This document shows positions 32,601 to 44,600 of a DNA stretch of 64,000 bases, one piece after another. This DNA is from Nectonema munidae (lineage: Eukaryota; Nematomorpha; Nectonematoida; Nectonematidae), in the NCBI GenBank assembly GCA_030549495.1, contig JAUIRK010000414.1, positions 1 through 64,000 on the forward strand. Direction: 5' to 3'. The notes under the pieces were generated by a model. That model saw only the letters and a list, made by a program, of their open reading frames with translations. It searched no databases and was not told the DNA's origin. Position numbers and translations under genes: made by a program. The number at the start of each line of letters is the position of its first letter. Positions within the stretch are counted from its first letter, which is position 1.

Positions 32601-35600
32601 TGTTTGGAATGTTTAAAAAAATTAAAAAATATTTAACATATGAGTATAAAAAGCTTCTTTATTATGGCTTTATTTATCCAAACTTTTTATATTGCAGCCT
32701 AATTTGGGGTTCTTCATACTTTACTTTCCTAAATAAACTGAGCCTATTTCAAAATAAATTTTTGAAGTTCATTAATACGCCTATTAATAACAACTCGCTT
32801 TATGATCATTTCACTCGTTCTCATGATTTATTTCATATTCCGCAAATACCTAATAAATCCTTATTCCGTTCAATCCTGATCAGAACTCTTTTCCTCGTTA
32901 ACTCGCATCATCATCGCAGACTCAATCTCAAAAGCTCTTCATCTTTCAAAGCCTCAGTTAACGCCATTTTATCCTTTAGATCTGTTTTAACACGTATCCC
33001 CATTCATCATATTTTTTTTTTATCACATACACATAGGCACTAATATTACATTACATACATTAAATATCGTTTTGTTCTGCATCATAATACTCAGTCAAGC
33101 AACGTGAAGCCGTTGAAGTCTCGATGAAGCATCACACCTTCACTGCTGGACCCCGTGACACTTATATTTTTTTATTGTCTTTTTTTTTATAATTGAATAA
33201 ACAATTCAATCATTCAAATAAAATTTATCATATGTGATACATTTGAATTTATCACAAAGAATACATTTTAAGCATACCCACTGTAATATAAAAAGACTCA
33301 AACGGTTAAATGTAGTTTCCTTTCATTTGTTGAACTAAATCTTGTTATCTAATCATCGCCATATACACTACATATGATTAAAGTAATATTTTGAAGACAA
33401 AAAGCAAAAAACTGTTTCAGTCTCAGTTCATTCCTTTTCATTTTGTCTTTACAACAAAGCGTAAGTAAATCAAAATATTATGCATTTTATTGAAAAAAAT
33501 GTCAAATTTAATACAATTTTTAAAAATATTTATTGAAACATAATGAACAGAGTTTATAAGAGTGCTCCCGACAAATTTATTTGACATTCAATGACTGTCT
33601 TTGACTAAGTTTGACTTTTGTGTTTGGTTATTTTGACTATATAGGCTTTATTAAAGTGCTCTGGACAAATTTGACATTCAATGGCTGACTTTCTATCATT
33701 TTTGCACAAAATATCTTTCTGGCTCGGAATTTTCTTTTTATTTTGAATAGTTTTAACCAAAAGTATAAAGAAGAACGGGTCAAGTTTTTGACAAAAAAGC
33801 ACAACGTGCTTTTTCTTGATGGAAAAATAACTAGATGATCTAGGATTTTTATTAGGAATTACAGTCGTTGGTGGAATATAATAAATATTGTAGGTGATGA
33901 TTCTAATATGTTAATTACTTTTATGATTCAAAAGCCAGGATACGTTATGATATTTTGAAGACTTCTTAACAAATTTTAATCAAGATATTAAATTTGAAAA
34001 TCGCAATATTGTAATATTAGTCGATAATGCTGCTTGTCATCTTAAAATTTCAGTTTTTGTCACCCAATACAACTGCTCATACTAGTAAAACATTTTTTGC
34101 AACAAATTGAAGATGAAGAAGCACAATGTTTAAATATATAAAACAGGCAATTAATTTTGTATGAATAGCCTGGAATAGTGTTTCGTCTCAAAATATAAAA
34201 ATGTTTCAAGCATGTAAATATTTTTTCTGATAAATCTGATTCACAAAATTTTGAAAAAAAGATTCAGCAGCTACCAGGATCCACTATATCAACTCAAGAT
34301 TACATAGAAGTAGAAAAGGAAGTTGAAACTTATAGATCTTTGACAGAAGATGAAATTATGAGAATCATTGCCCTAACTAAAAGAAAAGATATTTCTTATT
34401 AGTCCAATTTTGAAAGCAATAGTACCGATTTTCATGCAGAACCTCTAACATATATAAAAGAAATGCGTTCTCATTTAACTGGCGCGATTACATTTTAGGA
34501 AGAAAAGATTTTTTCACTTTATAAGTGTTTTGACATCAATTCTGGCCGATATGAACAAAAAAAACAAAGCAAAAACTAAAACAAGTCAGTATCAATTTTT
34601 TTTTAAAAAATATATAATAATAATTAATGTTTAGGTTTAATAAAAAATTCTTTTAAATTATCCAACTAACAATAAATATTTTATTTAGGAAAACATTTGA
34701 AAAAAATTATAACTTATTAATCCGACAATTCGTTATCCGACGCAGCTATTGTTGTAACCAAAGAGGTCGGATTAACCAATCATCACATTTGTAATATATT
34801 TGAAACAAATACAATCATTATTGGTGACATAAAATACGAAGTCAATCGTCTCATGTTAAACTCTTTCCACTAACAGGTCTTCTATGCCTAAACTAGTTTG
34901 TGAACTAAAAATAAAGGTACGGAAAAAGAAATTCAAGGCTACAAAGAATTACTATTGAAGAAATTATTAACAAATGAAAATATCTATGTTGGAAGCATAT
35001 TAGGGAAGAAGAAGTTAAGAAAACACTCAAACCATAAAATAACAGAATATTCAAAAAGTTTACCTGAGTTTGACAATCCGCAATTTTATTCCAAGAGAAG
35101 GAAAACTCATTGACAGGAACTTTTGCCTTCTTCAAGTAGTACAAAAAGCCTATTTCCTCAGGCCTCAAAATTAAAACAGCATTTCCTACGCCACCAACTC
35201 CACGAGCTGTTCTACCAACACGATGAATGTACTCCTAAATAAGAATATGCAAGGAGAATTCATCGATATCTAGAAATTTGCAAGCATACACTCATACACA
35301 TTCATCAAGGTAAAGATTCCCTTGCAAATGTTTTAACTCATACGTCTGTCATGAATTAACGTTGCGGAAATAAAAAAATAATAAAATAATGGTAAATCAT
35401 AAAATGATATTGCTTTTTTTTATTATTACCCGTATCTAAGGGTTTTGAAAATATTTACAAACAATTCTAAATGTAATAACCACAAATGAAAATTATATAT
35501 ATTCAAAATTTGTCTTGTTGTGCCGTCCCCTATACTTAAGTTTCCATATAGGCAGTGGATTAAAAATAGTAATGGGGCCCTAACTTTTTTGTGCCTCAGA

Positions 35601-38600
35601 AGTTTTGTATGAAGAAAAGAAATGAAAGATAAAATTATAGATAAGACTATTTTCATGGTAAAATTCGGCCTTAAATTTTTATTCTTTGAAATTTTGTATA
35701 GAAAAGTTCGCTTGGTTACTTCGTTTTCAACTTCTTTGAGTATTTTAAAAATTGAAAAAATTTTAGCTAAGGTCTAACAAAAGTTTATGCAATTTTCAGC
35801 CTCACTTTAGGATATTTTATTACATAAAATTAATTTTTCGGAGTTATCACTACTTGTTTCATATAACTGAATGATATCCTTGTCGCTTTGGAAGTGAATA
35901 ATTTAGGTTGATAAGCAATAAAAAAAGAAAAAAAAACCTTTTTAAGAATAAGTAATATATATAATTTGAGGAAGTTGACCACCAAAAACATATCTCATTC
36001 ACAAAAAATTTCCCAATAGTCATCGTGACATGATGAAAGAGCCATTACTGAGTCCTTTCAATTCATTATCCTATTAGTCAAAAATCATATGTGTTTATCA
36101 TAACTACGATTCCAACGACTTAAAATACTTGTTTTAATTAATTATAAAAAAAATGTCGGCCAAACAATTTTGATAAATGATAATTGATCAATTGATAAAT
36201 GGTTTTATTGAATATTTCTTTTTACTTTTCGAAATATGAAGTTGTTCTTGATGTTTAAATCTATCAATTTACTTTCTCTTTATTAATTAATTTTTAAATG
36301 TGTATTCTTATGTTTTCAAGCATTTTTTTTAATTGGAATGTTTCCTAAGATTTACCCATGACGGGGGATACCAATTTAAAAGAATTAATAGTTCTGAGAG
36401 ATTATGTAAAAAGTCAATCAAGAGATGCTATCAGTAAATACACTTATTGAAGATTTTGCTTGTGATAATCTAAATCTTTTAAAACAAGAAAAAAATCATT
36501 TAATCACTGGAAAAGTTCCTGAAAATGAATTAAATTTGTTTGATTACATATTGGCTGATTTTAGATACTTAAACACAATAGTATCAATTTTAGCAATCTA
36601 CAGATCCCCTTCATGTAAGGTTGATAAATTTATTAAAACCTTGGCCTCACTGATCAGTGCTTCGTTGAAATCAAACCCTTTTTTATAGTTGGGAATTTAT
36701 AATAACACAAAAAATTTCTTATAATAACAGTTGTTTTAAATTTTTATGTTCAATGCTTCAATTTTAGCAATTTTTCTACTATTACAAAACCTACACGATG
36801 TAGCGAGTTTTCCTAATTGATAATGTTTTTGTTAATTTTAATGACAATTTCTGGTCTCTTAACGTAATAACGGATATCTCTAGCCACTACCTTCTCTTTA
36901 CACAAGCAAACAAATAGTCACGACTTTCCAAGGAAACATTTTTTCTAATTCCTATGTTTTTCAATCATTTAAGTAGGGTAAATTTTGGATCCTGTTATTG
37001 CGAAGATGTTAATCTTACTTATGAAGGAGATTCAGCTCGCTTTTCCTTTGTTTATGAGCATAGCTTTCCTGATACCATATAAATGGCATAATAATGGCTT
37101 CATCTTGAATTGTCTAAACTTATGAAAAAGAAAATCAAATGATTTCTCAAGCTCAGCTGATTTAGATTTCTCAATTAAATCGTATTCAAGATAAGCATTT
37201 GCCAAATTTTATAAAAATAAAGTTAAATTAGCTAAATCAACTTTTTCTGTAACAAGCTCACTACTTCTAATAAGTCTAGTAGTCTCTGGAAAAATATTAA
37301 TAATCTTTTCACCTGATTTTTATGCGGATACCGTTTCAGATCTTCCTAGTGCCTTTTACATTTATTTATTACTTCTAGGTCAAGGTCATTTTTTTTATAG
37401 AAACTATTACTTTAAAAAACTATTGGTAGCTTGGCTAAGCTCCTGATTGCGTAGAAAGCTATCTTCCTATAGCGGTAAATTCTTACTTTTCTAAAACTTT
37501 GAAAAAAGTTGTGTACTTAAAGCTTTTAGGCTACCTTAAAATATAGAATTTTTCGCTCCACATAACCAGTATCCAGGATGCACTCACTTACTTCATATCA
37601 TTTCTTCTAGAACATCTGGCAAAAAGGCATGCTTATCTTTTTTCCACGATTTTCAAAAGGCCTATGATAATGTTAATCATAGATTCCTTTTGTATGAATT
37701 AGAGCGAATCGGAATTAGAGGTAATATGTATAACTGTATCTTTTCAGGTATTTCATAATGACTCTTTCTCTTAAGTTCTAACTTGTTATAAAGGCGTGCC
37801 CCAAGGATCAATACTAGTTCCACTTTTGTTTTTAATTTTTATTAATGATATATACCTTTTTGATTTCAGAAGATGCGAGAACCATTTTGTTTGCTGATGA
37901 TCTCACTGTAATTTTTGATTATGACCTCACTATTGACTACAAATTGCGATGAATGAAGATTCAAAATTATTTAGATTGAGTAGGAACCTGGTCCAATCTA
38001 AATATTCTACAAATTAATTATGCTAAGCGCACTTTTTGTTTTTTTCTAAACGAAAATCGAATTTTAATAATTTTGTTGCTAAAAAAATTTCTAGCAAATA
38101 TTTAGGAGTATATTTTACTCAAAACCTTTATTTGTCACTTCACATAAAAAAATGTTTTTGTTAAAGTGTCTAAATCTTTAGGAGTTTTACAAAATTTAAA
38201 AAGTATATTCCCTTTCAACTAAGAAAGAACCTTTATTACAGTTGTATTTTTCGGCACCCCAACTGTGCCATACTTCTTTGGGGAAACTCTAATTTCACCT
38301 TTTTAAATAAATTGACTAAAATACAAGATAATTTTTTTGTTTTTATGTCAAATCTACAAATTATTATTAATCAAATTATAGCAAACAATTACCTGAGCCT
38401 TTCACATTTGTACTGTTTGAGCCTTTGTTTTTCCTACATGAAATACTGCTCGCCTACCGCTCCTTATAAGTATTTTTTCATTTCTGGGTCGGATGAACAC
38501 TCACATTATACTCGCGCTTCGCCGTTTTGAAATAGAGTCCCTCTTCAATAAGATCATTATTCTATTCCTAATACGCTGAAATTTGTAAATAAACACTATT

Positions 38601-41600
38601 ATGCACTTACCTTTTAACAGACATTTTTGTTTGAAAGAATCAGTTTATTCTCTTTCCTAAAGCATTTGATCTATGTGTATCAAATACAAGTTACACACAG
38701 CTCATATATAATAAAGAAAGATCTACTCATAATCATGCATTTTTATAACATTTAAACGAATACATATAAAATATATTTATACATATACATTTAATAAGCG
38801 CTCAGTTTTTTTTACAAAAAGATATATATAGTAAGCTCGCGCTTCTTCGGCATAGAGAATGCCTCCGAAGTTTGTCAAGCTATGGATATATTATATACTA
38901 TTTATTATATATAGGTGTATCTACAACTCCTTTTTTCAATTTTCAAGTATCTACATGGATATTTTCTTCATTTTATTAAAATTTGATTTTTTTTCCTATA
39001 CACATTGTTTAAAACCTAATTCATAATTTTTTGTTTTGTTTTTTTATAATGTATCACTTACGGCATCTCTCCTTATCTCAGGGAGATTCATCATCTCGAT
39101 GGAAATCTACTTTCCCTTTGAAGATCTTCCGTATCTCCACACTTTGCATATTCTCCACCCAAGGAATTTCAAGTTCCGAAGAATCCAATTTCTTTATTTA
39201 ATTGTTTGTGCAATTTCGAATGTCATTTTGAATAAAAAAAAATATCAATATACATTTTATTTTGGTACTTCAACTTTTTTCTCCGAAATTTTTATCTGTT
39301 CTCTCTTGAGTGCATATTTCATTCTAAATATATTTTCTCTATAATCTATTTATGTCGACTTTAATCCGTACTGTCTTTTATCACTTAAAAGCATTTTATG
39401 TTTTGTAGATTCGTTTTTAGTTTATTCAAGCTTATTGTTCCTTTGTGCTTTATTTAGTCAGTCAAGTTTCCTTTCTTGTAATCCGGGTATATGTTTTCTT
39501 TTCATTTTATATCGTGTTCATAGATTGGACATCTCAATGCTAGATTTCACTACCTTTCGCTCGAACCTTTTTATGTTGAATGCCATAATTAAAGATTTAA
39601 AGAAAAACTGATCAATTCAAAAAATACTTTGGGATCATCAGTGGGATCGTATTGGAAGATCCAATCAACCGCTGGAATGTCTAAGCCTCGAGCAGCCACA
39701 TCTGTACACAGTAGTATACCTTCGTTTGCGTTGCAAAAGTGGAAAAATGTCTGCGTTCTTTTTGCCTGTTTTTGTTTGCCCTAAAAAAAGAACATTTTAT
39801 GTTGACATATTTTGTAATAAATGTGAATCAAGGCAACCGACGAACCAGATCAGGTATTCAGGAAGTGGTGCATATTGTTGAAACTATAGAAGGAAGAATT
39901 TTTTAAATGTATTTATTCTAAAAAAAATTCTATTAGCGTATTACCATTTTCATATTTTTATACAGAAATTTGTTTTAAGTGATTTCCATATTCAAAACCT
40001 GTTTTCTTCACCCATTCTTATCGCTTTTGAGAAAGGTAGATATTCGCAAACCTCGCCAACCTTTTTTGCTTAGTTGCAGAGATAGGGATATGTGAGCAGT
40101 GATTGCAGTATAGCTAACTATATTTCTAATGTTGACTTCTTTAATATCTGTTGCCATTTTTTATGTAAATGTAACAATGTGTGTATTCGTGCTGTACTTA
40201 ATTTTTTATGTATTGGCTATATTGTATTTACCATATGATTATTCGAATTGACAATTGAAATTTCCTCATATATGCGGCATATTTTAAAATCAGATTTAGG
40301 GACCCTTGATGGAGATGGTTGCGTGCATTTTAATTACTTTGCTGCCGTGCATCATATAAGCAACAATGTATAGAGAATGTGGCGTATTCAGGGAAAGAGG
40401 GCATTGGAGCATAGGTCATCTTTCTTAAAATGAAGTATCGATCTTTTACATTTGCTTGCTTTTGAGCTTATTTGAAATAGTTATTTTTGAAAATGAAAGA
40501 TATTAAAAATTTAATATAATATGAATTACCTTCTAAAAGTCCAAGTACATGAATAATGACCACGCAGTTATGCTGACACCCCCCCCCACTCTTGTTCTAA
40601 AATAATTTTTTGAATACGCCACTGTAGACTGAGATACAAGCTTCTAAAATTCATTACCTTTTTAATTATACTCACGATTCAAAACAGCTACCAAATCGTA
40701 AGTAAGATTCCCCAAGCGCCGACAAAGGAGTACAAAGATGGTAGGTGCAGTGCAATTGATATGCGCAATCAGTTATTCTACGCCTGCTAGAAGCACAAAT
40801 ATTCCCTTGCTTTCACTTTTGAATCGAACTTTGAAACGGGAATGACAATACGCGAAATAGTTTCCTTCACCCAAGTATATATTCCAAATAGCATGTTTGA
40901 AGAGTGTGCTAGACAGAATTTATGAAAGAAATTGTCATTGCTTCAAAGACTTTACTGTCACATTTGGAAATTTCTTGTCCCCTATCAATCACTTTATAAT
41001 TAACATAAATAAGTAGAAAAATATTAACCCTGCACAAATAGAAGAGGTAAAGCTTATCTATTCTTGATTGAATTGAATTTATTGAAAGAATGAAAAGTAA
41101 CGCAAGCAAGGTAAAATAAGTTTCGCAAATCCATCGCTATAAGACATAATGATATAAAATGAAATTAACCAAAGGGTAGAGAAAAATGACCATCGAGATG
41201 ATCAACTTCTAAGCGAGGTAAATTCTTGATTAATTTTATCATTTTGTATAATAAAATTTATCAAAAGATGATTTTACATATTAGATGTTTATTAATCTTA
41301 AAAAAAATTAAATGTGATAAAATAAATCTGTGAAACAAAAACTATTTCATTCATGAATAAAACAGATGTTCTATTACTTAATGAAATAGCACTAACTAAC
41401 TAAATTATAGAGACAAACATTTTTTTAACAAAAAATAAGTTTTTTTGTTTTTCATTTTTTTGAGGAGGCATTTTAGGCTCTACCATAGTCGTACTACTAA
41501 GTGTCAATTGATCTTCCAAATGTTCATCTGTTAATGGAGTTCCATGAGAATTTTTAATTTGGGTGAAGTGAGAAAATGTTGACAACAATAAGAATCCCAT

Positions 41601-44600
41601 TTCAAAGGCTGCAGGATTGAGAAGCCTCTAATAGATTAAATTTACATTTAATTTTACCGAGTTAAGCTTTTGAGGAAGAAGGATATGAAGGGTAATCGTG
41701 GGCTTTTTTTCAATGGAATTTTATGTATTTAAACAAGATATTTTTATTTCTAGGGGAGAAAAATTGAAATCATTGTCTTCAAGGAAAACAATTTGAAACT
41801 ACACAATCAACAAAACCACGCGCGATAACTTTGGGCAACAAAAGGAACGCAACAAAAGCAAGATTTTTATTGGCTAAAAAAATTCAAAGCAACTTTTATT
41901 AGAGATTTTAAGGTTGATGCTATCAATGTTTTGTGCCAAGAAGTTAAATCAAACGTAGAAGACATGTGTTTCATTAATATCCAAAAATGACTTGTTAGCA
42001 GCCAATGGTAGTTTTTAGCGGTTTAATTATTTCAGTAGAAAACACTGATAAATAGGATAAGTAAAGAAAACATACAAAATGATACATTTGCAAAATTCTG
42101 GTGTTTTATTAGAGATTTCAACCGCCATAAATGCCTTGACAGCAAAATGTCAATTTCCAACGAAGTATACCTTCTTTCGAATAATTTCCCAGTGTGAAAC
42201 TTTTTTACTGCTACATCTTTTAAAATGGCGATCCACTTTTTACAACCGCTTTTCCTATTCTTTGTATATTTTTAACATTATAGCTATAAAACCATATACT
42301 ATTCTAAAGATATTGATTCGACAGGCCCATTTGTGGAGATGAGTTATTTTTAAAATCAACTTTAGATGCTAGGGGATCAAAAAAATTATTTGTTGAGAAT
42401 AATTGTAAAATATAAGATTAACTAACAACCTACATTCGACTAGATACTCGGCTAGATTTGCTAAAAGTGTGTGATAGCGTATGAAGTAGAGATATGTTAT
42501 TATCACCTATATCACAAGTGTTTTCGTTATTGGCTCCTAGAAAAATCTGTCAATGATTGATCATTGCCGCAAAGTGAGCATAGGGTAGGTGCAACAACAG
42601 TCTGTAAAGCATAGGTGGTTTATTTATGGATGGCGCTCAGAAAACATCCTTCTGATCTGCAGTGTCAGATTCACTGCAAAATGCTTATAAAGTGAAAAGG
42701 GAATGCAAAAGGCTTTTTACGTGTATGCACTGACATGGAATGTCGACGTAGTTTAAGAGTTCGTGGTGGAATTTGACTGACATGCAGGAACTGAAGAAAA
42801 CCATGCACTTTTTCTTCTTGTTCTTCTTGAGAAATGTGAAGAGTAGAGAGAAGCGCTTATCAGAAGGACAGAGAACATAGCCCTATGAGAACGAAAAAGG
42901 AAACACATAGTGCGTCTAAAATCTACACAAAACGAGTAAAATGATGAAAAGAGTTCAATATATACCAGTACAGTACACACTAGACAGAGACGAAGCCAGA
43001 GCCCAATTAGGGAGGAAAGGGTATAAAGAGTTGTAAACAATGTTTTTTTAGATACAATAGTATAGATATATTTACATATAAAAATTTTTTTTATAGTAAT
43101 TTCTCTCCTGATATTCAGAAGAAAGGTTGAAATTTATTTAAATAATTAAAAAATAGTACATAATTATTTGTTAATTAATAGTTAGTAGTTAGCTTATTAA
43201 CGTTAATTTTAATAATATTGCACTAACCACGCCTTAAAATTTTATTCTTTGTATAAAGCTTGATCAACTGATTTGATTGGTTATTGAGCACTAACTATGA
43301 AAGTAGACAACTTCAGACTTGGCAACGACATTTTTAAGATGTCTCTGAAAAATCAAGAGACTATCCAATTTCAACAACATGAAACTTTTTTGCGTAATGA
43401 GGCCATTGAGAATTTTTGGTCTATAAGTACGCATAAATCAAAATTGAGAGAAGAATCGGAATTTTACCACTTGCATACAGTGATGGCCTACGTTACGGTT
43501 CGAAAAGAAAATTCCTATTTTCAAACTTCCCTTTTTTTGGTACCGTAAAATTGTATCGGAATAAAAAAATAAGAATTTAAAACACGTATTGAATTTTGGA
43601 ACAAAATCTAAACGTAACAAAGAAGTCAAATATGAACAAAAAGATTTGTTTGACCTTTTTTACCTTTCCAAATATTATTTAGTTCATTGCACATTAATGT
43701 TATGTTTTTAGTTTTTAATTTATTATTCACTCAAAGAGACGATTCAAGGAAGTAAACTTGAAATAATATTCAAAACAATATAACTATAAAAATATTTGAA
43801 TATAGTTTTACTTTTCTATTGTATATAAATCAAATTAATTAATTAATTGCATATTTAATCTTTTGTATAATAAAGATCATATTACATGTGTGAACTCGAT
43901 AGTTCCATAAAATAAAACTTACCAAAGATCCAAATCGAACCAAACTTCAACATTTAGTTTTGTAAATTCGAATAAATTTTTTTTTACAAAAAAGGTATCG
44001 CATTGGAGAGTAATTTCGAAATGTAACGTAGAGTATGCCACCACTGCTTGCATATGAAAATATCACTTTTAGCCCTTATCAGTACAAATACCTACAAATT
44101 GTAGTGGTTCAAATTATTTTAATTCATTTTTTTTAAATAAATTTATCTTTTTTATAACTGTTACCACACTTTTAGTTTTTATATATCATATATGATATAT
44201 CACTACTCATCGGATGTAAGTAAGCCTTTATCGCTACGTATTGTCCTTTACCAGTGATTGAAACCGATGGTCACATTTGCTCTTTCTATCGCTAGATATG
44301 CCATACTCTAACCAACACAGAAAAACAAGGAAGCATCTAATATAATCTTCATATTCTAACTACAAATATATTAAGTTAATAAAGTAAATTGTTTGAAAAT
44401 AAGCAATAAAACATTAAATAAAATCAATATTTAAGAATTAAGATAGTAATCAATCAGCTACTATTGTTCAAATTACTGGATAGTCAGTCTTCGATCACAT
44501 ATAGTTCAAAATAGCATTATTATATCAATGAATGGGAAATTAAATTTTAGATTTTCATTCTAACACAACCTTAAAAAAAGAAAAGTAATATGAATAGTCT

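Noticed and set aside
38820-38880. GC-richer palindromic stretch as a regulatory hairpin
   Set aside because: The arms are short and imperfect and no neighbouring gene start makes a regulatory role plausible.
42753-43040. 95-residue minus-strand open frame with Met start
   Set aside because: Overlaps DDX18 exon 6 in a different phase; the exon phase gives an unmistakable helicase sequence.
43297-43548. 83-residue plus-strand open frame in a DDX18 intron
   Set aside because: No motif, splice or regulatory context; composition alone was not enough to call it a gene.
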